A stretch of DNA of 64,000 bases from Dactylosporangium aurantiacum (GTDB taxonomy: Bacteria > Actinomycetota > Actinomycetes > Mycobacteriales > Micromonosporaceae): assembly GCF_000716715.1 (NCBI RefSeq), contig NZ_JNYJ01000012.1:1-64000 (forward strand). The letters run 5' to 3'. Both the position numbers and the translations under genes were made by a program. Shown here piece after piece: positions 26,748 to 35,097 of the stretch. Numbering within the stretch: the stretch's first letter is position 1; every line of letters begins with the position of its first letter. Under the pieces are notes generated by a model, which ran no database searches, was not told the origin of the DNA, and worked only from the letters and a program-made list of their open reading frames with translations.

Positions 26748-27140
26748 CAGTCGGGGTTCGTGGTCGACCTGGAGGCGGTTCGCTCGTTCGGCGCGGGCCT
26801 GCACGCCGACCTGACCGCCCACCTGTCACCCGAGCACGACCAGATCCTGCGCACGTTCGTCGACACCCCGTCGTTCGGTACCCGCACCGCCAGCCCTGAC
26901 GTCCAGGCGGCCGCGACGCTGTACCACCACAAGCTGATCGAACTGCTCGACCTGATGGACGCGTTCGTCCACAACGGCGCGGTCTTCGTGCAGGCGGCCG
27001 AGGAGGTCGCCGCCGCCTACGCCCACGCGGACCAGCTGAGCGGCGACCAGTTCAAGACCAGCCTGGCCGTCGCCTCGACAAAGGTGGACGACGCCATCTG
27101 GGCCGCCCAGCACGACCCGAGGACGGGTAGGTCCGCCTGA
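26736..27140 (+). CDS. WXG100/EspC-like small secreted protein
   Basis: 134 residues, predicted two-helix protein with no signal peptide. It contains YAHAD near residue 96, which fits the YxxxD/E export signal of type VII substrates, placed after the second helix as expected. Its family is not certain; EspC-like or ESX helper is my best description. It heads the second cassette, and its TGA overlaps the next ATG by one base (TGATG at 27138-27142). Copy 1 of the cassette lacks this gene. Confidence 0.7.
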   Translation: MSDHQSGFVVDLEAVRSFGAGLHADLTAHLSPEHDQILRTFVDTPSFGTRTASPDVQAAATLYHHKLIELLDLMDAFVHNGAVFVQAAEEVAAAYAHADQLSGDQFKTSLAVASTKVDDAIWAAQHDPRTGRSA

Positions 27141-28309
27141 TGGCCGAGTCGTACCGCCGGTGGCGGCTGCCCGAGCTGTGGGAGATGGTCTCCGCCGATG
27201 ACGCCACGGACGCCCACCTGCACCTGGCGACCCTCCGCCGCCAGCAGACCGCATTGGAGGCACAGCGCGACCGTCTCCGAGTCCTGCGCGATCAGCTCGC
27301 CGAAGCCTGGCCCCCGTCGAAGAGCGAGGCCGCCACGGCGTTCGTGCAGCGCCTCAACGACATGATCGACGCGTTCTCGGCGACGGCGCGAGGTGCGGCG
27401 GAAGTCCGGGGTGGCCTGCAACTCGTCAGTGATGCGATCAATGACGCACGGGAGCAGTTGGCGCCGCTGGTGGCGCGGTACGCGAAGGCGCAGGCGGCAC
27501 CGGACCCGCGTGTCGGCCGGCAGGCGCAACGATTGCTGGACGAGGAAGCTCGGCGAATCCTTATGGCGGCCGACGTGACGGTGCATGACGCGTCGTTCAA
27601 ATTCGCGGTTGCGCTGCCGGACTACGCGCGGATCTCGACTCAGGCATACATACCGCCGGTGAACAACGGCACCACCGCAACCGGCGGTGCAGGGGCGGAC
27701 GGTGGCGGTGGGAAGAACGCTTCGGCGCGATTGAGTGAGCTTCCACCGCCTCGATTCGACCCGCCGCCCCCGCGGACTGAGGACATCAACGATGACGTCG
27801 AACTCGCCGGGCGGCAGGTGGACGTGGGCGCCGGCAGTCAGCGACCTGGTGACCTCCAGGCCGTGCAAGCCGGCGATGTGCCCTCAGTCGGATATCAGCC
27901 GCCGATCGGTGGCGTCGGTCGAGTTCTCGGTGGTGGACCGGTCATCGGGATCACCGAGAACGGCGCAGAGGGAATGGCCCGCGGTGTCGGCGCCGGAACG
28001 ACGCGCGGCATTCCAGGCAGCGTGATCGGTGGCGCTCCAATGACATCGCCTGCCGGTTCGGCGCATGCGCGTCCGTTGCCTGGGCAGCTCGGTTCGGCAC
28101 GGCCGACATCGGCAACAGGGCGACCGGCCTCCAGGGCCGGCGGATATCAGGACCGGTCATTCGACGAGTACGTCGCACGTCGACGGGGACCGGGCGACGA
28201 GCATGCCGAACAATGGACGGTGCAGCGAGGCGTCACGCCACTGCTCGAGGCTCAGCCGCCGGCACACGACCACGATCCGGGACCGGGCGTCATCGGGCTG
28301 GATCGTTGA
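27140..28309 (+). CDS. Type VII-associated helical protein, copy 2
   Basis: 389 residues, paralogous to the protein at 24501. Both share RRWRLP, then DAHLHLATLRRQQTALE, the WPPxxSEAATAF turn and the ending GPGxIGxDR. The middle is Gly/Pro-rich and diverged, with a longer insert here. Third-position GC in the distal half is lower than in copy 1, so the copies have drifted. It is translationally coupled to the WXG-like gene before it and to the mycosin after it (TTGA). Probably a type VII substrate or a protein cleaved by the mycosin. Confidence 0.75.
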   Translation: MAESYRRWRLPELWEMVSADDATDAHLHLATLRRQQTALEAQRDRLRVLRDQLAEAWPPSKSEAATAFVQRLNDMIDAFSATARGAAEVRGGLQLVSDAINDAREQLAPLVARYAKAQAAPDPRVGRQAQRLLDEEARRILMAADVTVHDASFKFAVALPDYARISTQAYIPPVNNGTTATGGAGADGGGGKNASARLSELPPPRFDPPPPRTEDINDDVELAGRQVDVGAGSQRPGDLQAVQAGDVPSVGYQPPIGGVGRVLGGGPVIGITENGAEGMARGVGAGTTRGIPGSVIGGAPMTSPAGSAHARPLPGQLGSARPTSATGRPASRAGGYQDRSFDEYVARRRGPGDEHAEQWTVQRGVTPLLEAQPPAHDHDPGPGVIGLDR

Positions 28310-29379
28310 GTCGCGTCTTCCGTGCGGCCGCCTTGGGCATGGCGGTGGTGGCCGGCTCGGTCCTGGCTCTGCCAGGCACTGCGTCAGCCGATGCCATCCG
28401 GGACCGGCAGTGGCACCTGGTGGCGCTCGAGATTGCGCGGGCTCAGCAGGTGAGTTCGGGCGAAGGGGTGTTGGTTGCCGTCACGGACACCGGGGTCGAC
28501 GATCGCCACGGCGAGCTCGCTGGTGCTGTTGTCGACGGTCGGGAATTCGGTGAAGGCGCCTCCGGAAACGGAAAGGCCGACACCGACGGACACGGCACCG
28601 CAATGGCAGGGCTCATCGCGGGCCGTGGACTGCCTGGCGGTGGTGGCGTGCTCGGTATCGCTCCGAAGGCGACCATTCTTCCGGTGCAGACGATTCACAG
28701 CGAGTTTGGGGGCAGTCCGGAGAATCTCGCGGCGGGCATCGAGTGGGCCGTTTCCCAGGGCGCGAGAGTCATTTGCATCGCCGCTGTGACCAGCGAGTAC
28801 CCCGAGGTCAAGAACGCTGTTGAGGCGGCTGTCCGAGCTGATGTCGTCGTCGTTGCCGGGGTCGGGAACGCGCCGGAGGACAAGCGGGTGGGGTTTCCGG
28901 CGAAGGTGCCCGGTGTTGTCGCGGTGGCCGGGACCGGCAAGGACGGCACGCATGCCGCGGTGTCGGCGACGGGGCCGGAGGTGGTGCTGGCGGCGCCGGC
29001 TGTGGACATCGTTTCCACTGGGGCGTTCGGCCGGTACGTCACCGGGGACGGGACGAGTAACGCCACGGCGATCGTGGCCGGGGTGGTGGCGCTCGTGCGG
29101 GCGAGGTACCCCAACCTTCCGGCGGCCGAGGTGGTCCGCCGGCTCACCGCCACCGCCACCGATCGGGGCAGGCCGGGCCGGGACGACGAGTACGGCTACG
29201 GCGTCGTCAACCCGGTCGCCGCGCTCACCGCGACCCTGCCGGAACCGACCGGCGCCGCGTCGGGGGGCGCCGGCCGGCGGCCGGGGCGGGACGGGGCGGT
29301 GGGGCCAGGGTGGCTGGTGCTCGGCGGGGGAGTGGTTGCCGGGATGGTTGTCTGGTTGCTGCGACGCAGGACACGTTAG
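28306..29379 (+). CDS. mycP: Mycosin-type subtilisin protease, copy 2
   Basis: 357 residues with the same layout as copy 1: signal peptide 1-29, Asp61, His96, Asn188, Ser251, C-terminal membrane segment and basic tail. The triad is intact, so both copies could be active. The start is the same unusual TTG overlapping the previous stop. The C-terminal third of the S8 domain is nearly identical to copy 1, while the N-terminal signal peptide differs. Confidence 0.9.
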   Translation: MSRVFRAAALGMAVVAGSVLALPGTASADAIRDRQWHLVALEIARAQQVSSGEGVLVAVTDTGVDDRHGELAGAVVDGREFGEGASGNGKADTDGHGTAMAGLIAGRGLPGGGGVLGIAPKATILPVQTIHSEFGGSPENLAAGIEWAVSQGARVICIAAVTSEYPEVKNAVEAAVRADVVVVAGVGNAPEDKRVGFPAKVPGVVAVAGTGKDGTHAAVSATGPEVVLAAPAVDIVSTGAFGRYVTGDGTSNATAIVAGVVALVRARYPNLPAAEVVRRLTATATDRGRPGRDDEYGYGVVNPVAALTATLPEPTGAASGGAGRRPGRDGAVGPGWLVLGGGVVAGMVVWLLRRRTR

Positions 29380-29410
29380 CGGGCCAGGGGGCGGGGGTAC
29401 CTAGGCCCGA

Positions 29411-30571
29411 ATGCGAGAGACGCTCATCGACACACTCAGGCCGCTGGGCATCGCGCTCGGGGCGGCGGTCGTTGCGATATTGCTGGTGCAGGCCGTGCAC
29501 GTGGTGCTGTTGCGGGTGGGGCGGCGTTCGGCGTTCCTGACCGAGCTGGCGAACAAAGCGCACCGGCCGACGCAGTGGGTGGTGGTGCTGGCGGCGGTGT
29601 ACTTCGCGGTGCGCGGGTCGGCCGACGAGGCGGACTGGCGGCACACGTTCCTGCACGTGGAGCAGTTGCTCATCATCGGTACGGTGGCGTGGCTGGTCGC
29701 GGCGCTGCTGGTGGTGGCGGAGGACGCGGCGCTGGCGCGGTTCCGCACCGACGTGCCGGACAACCGGCAGGCGCGGCGGGTGCACACGCAGGTGGTGATG
29801 ATCCGGCGGGTGACGGTCGCGACGATCGCGGTGATCGCCGCGGGCGTGATGCTCATGACGTTCCCGCAGGCGCGCATACTGGGCACGAGCGTGCTGGCCA
29901 GCGCGGGATTCGCCGGCATCATCGCCGGTCTGGCGGCACAGAGCCTGCTGCGCAACCTGTTCGCGGGGTTGCAGCTGGCGTTCAGCGACGCGGTGCGGCT
30001 CGGCGACGTGGTCATCGTCGAGGAGGAGTGGGGCCGCATCCAGGAGATCACGTTGTCCTACGTGGTCGTGCACGTGTGGGACGACCGGCGGCTGATCCTG
30101 CCGACGTCGTACTTCACGGAGAAGCCGTTCCAGAACTGGACACGGACCGAGGCGGCGCTGCTCGGCGACGTCATGCTGGACGTGGACTGGTGGCTGCCGG
30201 TGCCGGAGGCGCGGGAGGAGCTGCGCCGGGCGCTGGAGTCGACGGACCTGTGGGACGGGCGGGTGTCGGTGCTGCAGGTGGTCGAGGCGACCGGCGCGGC
30301 GATGCGGCTGCGGGCGCTGGTGAGCGCGACGGACGCGCCGAAGCTGTGGGACCTGCGGTGCTTCATCCGGGAGCACATGGTGACGTGGCTGCGCGACGCG
30401 CATCCGTCGTCGCTGCCGCGGGTACGGGCCGAGATGACGTCGGCGATGCCGCTGCACGCGACGCTGACGGGGCAGACGCACACCGCCGACGGCGACGCCC
30501 GGGTGTTCAGCCACAGCGTCGACGGCCGGGCCCGCGCGGAGGCGTTCACGGGCGGCGAGCGCGAGCACTGA
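29411..30571 (+). CDS. MscS-family mechanosensitive channel
   Basis: 386 residues. Several N-terminal membrane helices precede the pore-lining helix, which has the Gly/Ala pattern GFAGIIAGLAAQSLLRNLFAG at about 176-196. A beta domain (VRLGDVVIVEEEWGRIQEIT) and a C-terminal alpha/beta domain follow. It releases solutes during hypo-osmotic shock. The ATG at 29411 lies 31 nt after the mycosin stop, so it may share that transcript. Its end overlaps the convergent ltrA gene by 26 bp. Confidence 0.9.
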   Translation: MRETLIDTLRPLGIALGAAVVAILLVQAVHVVLLRVGRRSAFLTELANKAHRPTQWVVVLAAVYFAVRGSADEADWRHTFLHVEQLLIIGTVAWLVAALLVVAEDAALARFRTDVPDNRQARRVHTQVVMIRRVTVATIAVIAAGVMLMTFPQARILGTSVLASAGFAGIIAGLAAQSLLRNLFAGLQLAFSDAVRLGDVVIVEEEWGRIQEITLSYVVVHVWDDRRLILPTSYFTEKPFQNWTRTEAALLGDVMLDVDWWLPVPEAREELRRALESTDLWDGRVSVLQVVEATGAAMRLRALVSATDAPKLWDLRCFIREHMVTWLRDAHPSSLPRVRAEMTSAMPLHATLTGQTHTADGDARVFSHSVDGRARAEAFTGGEREH

Positions 30572-31682
30572 CCGCGCCGCCGGCGCGCCGCAGGACCAGC
30601 CGGGCTGCCACCAGTACAGCCAGAACGGCAGCCGTCACGACCAGCGACGGCCCGACGAACGTGGCGGCCAGCACCAGCGCCGCCGCGACCGGCTCCAGCC
30701 AGCCGCGTGGTCGCAGGTGCAGCACCCACAACGCCGCCAGCAGCACCGCCACCGGGATGGTGACGGGCGCGCCGGACAGGTCGGGGCGCTCGACGATGAC
30801 CGCGATGCCCGCCCCGATCGCCGCGGCGGACGCGAAGACGACGTAGTGCCCGTACCCCCAGATGAAGGCGTGCCGCTGGTCGAACAGCCGCTCGTGGGCG
30901 GGCTGGTCGAAGTACAGCCACCAGAAGGCGAAGACGATGACCAGCCCGCTCGCCGCGACCCACCACAGCCGGTCCTGCACGAACCCGGCCTGCACGGCGA
31001 CCGTCGTGGACAGCACGATCTCGCCGAGGACGATGATGTACAGCAGCCCGTAGCGCTCCGCGATGTGGTGCGGGTGCCACGGCGTGTGGTAGTCGCGCTC
31101 GGCCCACGGCGGCACCGCCAGCTCCGCGGCGACCATGACGAAGAACAGCACCAGGTGGGTGGTGCCGTGGGTGAGCAGGATCAGCGACCAGCCGACCAGG
31201 CACGCGGACACCCCGGCGGCCATCCGCACCGCGGTGCGCCGGCCCGCGGCGTCGCCGGCGGCCGCCCGCAGCCACTGCGTGACCAGGGCGGCGCGCATGA
31301 TCACGTACCCGACGGTGACGGTGCCGAAGTGGCCGTGGAACGCGTCGGTGACCCCGGCGGCGAGCACGAGGACCCCGGCGATCTGCACGAGGGTCGTCAG
31401 CCGGTAGGCGATGTCGTCGGTGTCGTACGCCGAGGCGAACCAGGTGAAGTTCATCCAGGCCCACCAGATCGAGAAGAACACCGTCAGATAGGCGATGATC
31501 CCGTGCGGCGCGTCACCGTCGGCGACGGCGTGGTGCAGCAGCTGCGCCACGAGGGCGATCGCCACCACGAAACACAGGTCGAACAGCAGCTCGAGCGGCG
31601 TCGCGACGCGGTGCGGCTCGTGCGTGTCGCGGGTGCCCATCGGCACGCGCCATTGTGAGCTCGGGGACGAGCTGGAGGACAT
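30546..31682 (-). CDS. ltrA: Low temperature requirement protein A (LtrA)
   Basis: 378 residues, about ten membrane segments. The family opening HRVATPLELLFDLCFVVAIA is present, as are the internal motifs WWAWMNFTWFASAYDTDD and AERYGLLYIIVLGE. I chose the ATG at 31682, since many relatives carry WRxPM-xxRD before the first helix; an ATG at 31640 is possible. Function in any organism is poorly known. It diverges from pyk, and its 3' end overlaps the mscS gene on the other strand. Confidence 0.85.
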   Translation of the reverse strand: MSSSSSPSSQWRVPMGTRDTHEPHRVATPLELLFDLCFVVAIALVAQLLHHAVADGDAPHGIIAYLTVFFSIWWAWMNFTWFASAYDTDDIAYRLTTLVQIAGVLVLAAGVTDAFHGHFGTVTVGYVIMRAALVTQWLRAAAGDAAGRRTAVRMAAGVSACLVGWSLILLTHGTTHLVLFFVMVAAELAVPPWAERDYHTPWHPHHIAERYGLLYIIVLGEIVLSTTVAVQAGFVQDRLWWVAASGLVIVFAFWWLYFDQPAHERLFDQRHAFIWGYGHYVVFASAAAIGAGIAVIVERPDLSGAPVTIPVAVLLAALWVLHLRPRGWLEPVAAALVLAATFVGPSLVVTAAVLAVLVAARLVLRRAGGAVSARARRP

Positions 31683-31771
31683 CGCCCGATTATCGGGGAA
31701 ACGGCAGATGGACAGCGTCTCAACTGATGGCGCCATCCCGGGTCGGCCGAAACGGTAGGGCGTGGAGGGGC

Positions 31772-31777
31772 TAGCCT
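31772..31777 (+). promoter_or_regulatory. -10 box of pyk, leaderless
   Basis: TAGCCT ends 6 nt before the GTG start at 31784. There is no Shine-Dalgarno, so transcription is predicted to begin at the start codon. Confidence 0.65.
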
Positions 31778-31783
31778 CGTGGT

Positions 31784-33214
31784 GTGACTCGACGCGCAAA
31801 AATCGTCTGTACGCTCGGACCCGCCACATCGTCGCCCGAGCGGATTCGCGGCCTCGTCGACGCCGGGATGGACGTCGCGCGGCTCAACTTCAGCCACGGC
31901 AGCCATGAGGACCACGCCGCGGTGTTCGCTCTCGTCCGTGAGGCCGCCGCTGCCGCCGGCCGTTCCGTTGGCATTCTCGCCGACCTCCAGGGTCCCAAGA
32001 TCCGGCTCGGTCGCTTCGCCAACGGGCCCCACGAGTGGCGCACCGGTGACACGGCCGTCATCACCAGCGACGACGTGATCGGCACCGCCGACCGGGTGTC
32101 GTGCACGTACACGAAGCTGCCGCAGGAAGTGAAGGCCGGCGACCGGCTGCTGATCGACGACGGCAAGGTCGCCGTCGAGGTCACCGGCGTCGAAGGCAAC
32201 GACATCACCGTCCTCGTCACCGAGGGCGGCATGGTCTCCAACAACAAGGGCGTCTCGCTGCCCAACGTCGCGGTGAGCGTCCCCGCCCTGTCCGAGAAGG
32301 ACGCCGAGGACCTCCGGTTCGCGCTACAGCTCGGCGCCGACTGGATCGCCCTGTCGTTCGTGCGTTCGCCCGACGACATCAAGCTCGTCCACGAGATCAT
32401 GGACGAGGAGCGGGTGCACCGCCCGGTCATCGCCAAGGTCGAGAAGCCGGAGGCGGTCGCCGCCCTCGAGCAGATCGTCGCGGCGTTCGACGGCGTCATG
32501 GTCGCCCGCGGCGACCTCGGCGTCGAGATGCCGCTCGAGCAGGTGCCGCTGGTGCAGAAGCGGGCCGTCCAGCTGTGCCGCGAGTCGGCGAAGCCGGTCA
32601 TCGTCGCCACGCAGATGCTCGACTCCATGATCGAGAATGCCCGGCCGACCCGCGCCGAGGCGTCCGACGTGGCCAACGCCGTGCTCGACGGCGCCGACGC
32701 CGTCATGCTGTCCGGCGAGACCAGCGTCGGGCGGTACCCGATCCTGACCGTCTCCACGATGGCCCGGATCATCGCCACCACCGAGGGCGGCTCGCTGTCG
32801 GTGCCGCGGCTGCAGCACGACCCCCGCACCCGCGGCGGCGCGCTCACCTCGGCCGCCTCCAACATCGCCCGCAACATCGGCGCCAAGGCGCTCGTCGCCT
32901 TCTCGCAGACCGGCGACACGGTCCGCCGCCTCGCCCGCCTGCACTGCGAGCTGCCGCTGCTCGCGTTCACGCCCGAGCCGACGGTGCGTAACCAGCTGGC
33001 CCTGTCGTGGGGCGTGCAGACGTTCGACGTGCCGTTCGTCCAGCACACCGACGAGATGTTCCAGCAGGTCGACATGGCCATGGCCGGCCTGCCGTGGCTC
33101 AGCGCCGGTGACGACGTCGTCATCGTCGCCGGCTCCCCGCCCGGCACGCCCGGCTCGACCAACACGCTGCGCGTGCACCAGCTGGGAGCACTGTCACAGG
33201 AACACGGCGCGTAA
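31784..33214 (+). CDS. pyk: Pyruvate kinase
   Basis: 476 residues. It converts phosphoenolpyruvate and ADP to pyruvate and ATP. Recognisable blocks are KIVCTLGPATSS at 6-17, ARLNFSHG, the active-site region IAKVEKPEAV (Lys at about 221), MVARGDLGVE and MLSGETSVG. The C-terminal regulatory domain is present and full length. The GTG start fits the leaderless -10 box. The next gene, a thioesterase, has its own leaderless promoter 20 nt later. Confidence 0.97.
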   Translation: MTRRAKIVCTLGPATSSPERIRGLVDAGMDVARLNFSHGSHEDHAAVFALVREAAAAAGRSVGILADLQGPKIRLGRFANGPHEWRTGDTAVITSDDVIGTADRVSCTYTKLPQEVKAGDRLLIDDGKVAVEVTGVEGNDITVLVTEGGMVSNNKGVSLPNVAVSVPALSEKDAEDLRFALQLGADWIALSFVRSPDDIKLVHEIMDEERVHRPVIAKVEKPEAVAALEQIVAAFDGVMVARGDLGVEMPLEQVPLVQKRAVQLCRESAKPVIVATQMLDSMIENARPTRAEASDVANAVLDGADAVMLSGETSVGRYPILTVSTMARIIATTEGGSLSVPRLQHDPRTRGGALTSAASNIARNIGAKALVAFSQTGDTVRRLARLHCELPLLAFTPEPTVRNQLALSWGVQTFDVPFVQHTDEMFQQVDMAMAGLPWLSAGDDVVIVAGSPPGTPGSTNTLRVHQLGALSQEHGA

Positions 33215-33221
33215 TTACCTT

Positions 33222-33227
33222 TAGATT
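33222..33227 (+). promoter_or_regulatory. -10 box of tesB, leaderless
   Basis: TAGATT ends 6 nt before the GTG at 33234, directly after the pyk stop. Confidence 0.65.
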
Positions 33228-33233
33228 GCAGGG

Positions 33234-34112
33234 GTGGACGAGCTCGCAAGTGGACAGGCGGCGGTAGACGCCCTCGTCCGACTCCTGGACCTCGAAGCGC
33301 TGGGGGACGACCGGTTCCTGGGCATGAGCCCGCCGGTCGGCCCCCAGCGCGTCTTCGGCGGGCAGGTGGCCGGTCAGGCCCTGGTCGCCGCCGGTCGCAC
33401 CGTCGACCCGGAGCGCCAGGTGCACTCGCTGCACGGGTACTTCGTCCGGCCCGGCGACCCGACCGTGCCCATCACGTACACGGTGGAGAACATCCGCGAC
33501 GGGCGCTCCTTCTCGGTCCGGCGGTCCGTCGCACGCCAGCACGACGAGGTCATCTTCTTCATGTCGGCGTCGTTCCACGTGCCCGAGGCCGGGCTGGACC
33601 ACCACGAGGCCGCCCCGGCCGACGTGCCGTCGCCGGAGGACACCCCGACGATGGCGGAGCGGCTGGCCAAGTACCCCGAGCGCGCCGGCATCTGGTCGAT
33701 GATCCCGCGCCCGATCGACGTGCGCTACGTCGGCGAGCCCGGCTGGGTCCGCCCCGGCGACCGCCCCGCGTCCCCGACCCAGCGGGTCTGGATGCGCATC
33801 GACGGCAAGCTGCCCGACGACCCGCTGCTGCACGCGTGCGCGCTCACGTTCGCCTCCGACCTCACGCTGCTCGACTCGGTCCTCGCCGTGCACGGCGCCG
33901 TCTGGGGCCCCGGCGGCTTCGTCGGCGCCAGCCTCGATCATGCCCTGTGGTTCCACCGCGGCTTCCGCGCCGACGAGTGGTTCCTCTACGACTCGGTCAG
34001 CCCCTCGGCCTCCGACGCCCGCGGCCTCGCCACGGGCCGCATGTTCACCCGCGACGGGCGACACATCGCGACGGCCGTGCAGGAAGGCCTGTTGCGACGC
34101 GTGGGAGGATGA
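33234..34112 (+). CDS. tesB: Acyl-CoA thioesterase II
   Basis: 292 residues, double hot-dog thioesterase that hydrolyses acyl-CoA to free acid and CoA. Family sequences include RVFGGQVAGQALVAAG near 40-55 and LHGYFVRPGDP near 65-75. The C-terminal half has SLDHALWFHRGFRADEWFLY and GLATGRMFTRDG, carrying the Asp, Ser/Thr and Gln catalytic set expected for TesB. Start from the leaderless signal. The Rrf2-type regulator gene begins 3 nt after its stop, so both are cotranscribed. Confidence 0.92.
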   Translation: MDELASGQAAVDALVRLLDLEALGDDRFLGMSPPVGPQRVFGGQVAGQALVAAGRTVDPERQVHSLHGYFVRPGDPTVPITYTVENIRDGRSFSVRRSVARQHDEVIFFMSASFHVPEAGLDHHEAAPADVPSPEDTPTMAERLAKYPERAGIWSMIPRPIDVRYVGEPGWVRPGDRPASPTQRVWMRIDGKLPDDPLLHACALTFASDLTLLDSVLAVHGAVWGPGGFVGASLDHALWFHRGFRADEWFLYDSVSPSASDARGLATGRMFTRDGRHIATAVQEGLLRRVGG

Positions 34113-34115
34113 GAC

Positions 34116-34571
34116 ATGCGCCTTTCAGCCCGGGTCGACTACGCCCTCCGCGCGGTGGCGGAGCTGGCGGCATCGGCCGGTGACGGCAAGCTGGTGACCG
34201 CCGACCGTCTGGCGTCCGCCCAGCAGATCCCACCGAAGTTCCTGGAGAGCATCCTGCTCCAGCTGCGCCGCGGCGGCATCGTCGTCGCCCAGCGCGGCCC
34301 CGAGGGTGGCTACCGCCTCGCCCGCCCCGCCTCCGAGATCAGCCTCGCCGAGATCATCCGCGTGATCGACGGCCCTCTCGCCAACGTCCGCGGCCAGCGC
34401 CCCGAGGAGCTCGGCTACCACGGCGCCGCGTCCGCGTTGCAGGACGTGTGGATCGCGCTGCGGGCCAACGAGCGGCTCATCCTCGAGACGGTCACCATCG
34501 ACGACGTGGTCACCGGCGAGCTGCCCGAGCGCGTCCGCGACCTGGTGGCCGACCCGCGCGCCTGGGTCTGA
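34116..34571 (+). CDS. Rrf2-family regulator (copy 1)
   Basis: 151 residues. Winged-helix Rrf2 fold: ARVDYALRAVAELA, the helix IPPKFLESILLQLRRGG and the wing RGPEGGYRLARP. There is no Cys anywhere, so it cannot bind an iron-sulfur cluster as IscR or NsrR do; a CymR-like protein-partner or ligand mode is more likely. It follows tesB by 3 nt. A paralogue with the same length lies at 36005. Confidence 0.88.
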   Translation: MRLSARVDYALRAVAELAASAGDGKLVTADRLASAQQIPPKFLESILLQLRRGGIVVAQRGPEGGYRLARPASEISLAEIIRVIDGPLANVRGQRPEELGYHGAASALQDVWIALRANERLILETVTIDDVVTGELPERVRDLVADPRAWV

Positions 34572-34578
34572 CCCCGGG

Positions 34579-34655
34579 CTGCGGCGGGCCTGGTCGGCTG
34601 CGGCGGGCCTGGTCGGCTCCGGCCGGGCCTGGTCGGCTGCGGCCGGGCCCGGTCG
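34579..34655 (+). repeat. Four tandem ~19-bp repeats
   Basis: Units of CTGCGGCGGGCCTGGTCGG start at 34579, 34598, 34617 and 34637. The last two have a CCGG variant and one added base, and the fourth is truncated at its 3' end. Confidence 0.85.
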
Positions 34656-34760
34656 TCGATGCGCCTTGCTCAGGTCCGTCGTGGGCGCGGCCCGCAGCTC
34701 CCGTCAGCCACCGGTCGGGCCTTGACGGCCCTCCCTGCCAGGTCCGCCGATAGTCACCCA

Positions 34761-34885
34761 GCCGCGACCTGACGGCCGCGACAAGCCCGCGGCCGCGAAC
34801 GGCCGCGCCGCGACCTGCGGCCGCGAACAGCCCCGCGACCTGGCGGCCGCGGCAACCGGGAGCCGGTGGACGGGCCGCGACACGG
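34761..34885 (+). repeat. GCCGCGACC-seed repeat cluster A
   Basis: The seed GCCGCGACCTG or close variants (GCCGCGAAC, GCCGCGACA) recurs about eight times at irregular 10-20-bp spacing. The same seed fills the gaps at 35612-35718 and 55925-56165. Confidence 0.65.
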
Positions 34886-34956
34886 CCTGGTCGCGGGGCG
34901 GCCGGCGGTCGGCCTGGGCCGGCGTCCGACCGGGCCGCGGCGACCGTGATGCCGGC

Positions 34957-35006
34957 TGACCTTGGACACTTTGACCGGCCGGGACCGGCGAAATCGTCCA
35001 AGGTCA
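34957..35006. promoter_or_regulatory. 50-bp symmetric palindrome
   Basis: Outer arms TGACCTTGGAC and GTCCAAGGTCA match perfectly over 11 bp. Inside, TTT/AAA and CCGG/CCGG also match, with 2-base mismatches placed symmetrically and a 6-base centre. It may be the terminator of the Rrf2 gene or an operator 92 bp before the FMN reductase gene. Confidence 0.65.
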
Positions 35007-35085
35007 ACTTGTGGTGGCGTGTGGTCGGGGGTCGGGAAGGCCAACGCGGCCCTCGGTCGGCATTTCCGATCGGATCAATAGGAGA

Positions 35086-35091
35086 TAGGAT
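35086..35091 (+). promoter_or_regulatory. -10 box of the FMN reductase gene, leaderless
   Basis: TAGGAT ends 6 nt before the ATG at 35098. Confidence 0.65.
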
Positions 35092-35097
35092 CCGGGC

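Larger units (their letters stand above)
34572..35097. other. Repeat-rich intergenic region, no gene
   Basis: 525 bp without a credible gene. It contains four ~19-bp tandem repeats, a run of GCCGCGACC-type units, a long symmetric palindrome and the leaderless promoter of the FMN reductase gene. All are listed separately. Confidence 0.7.
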
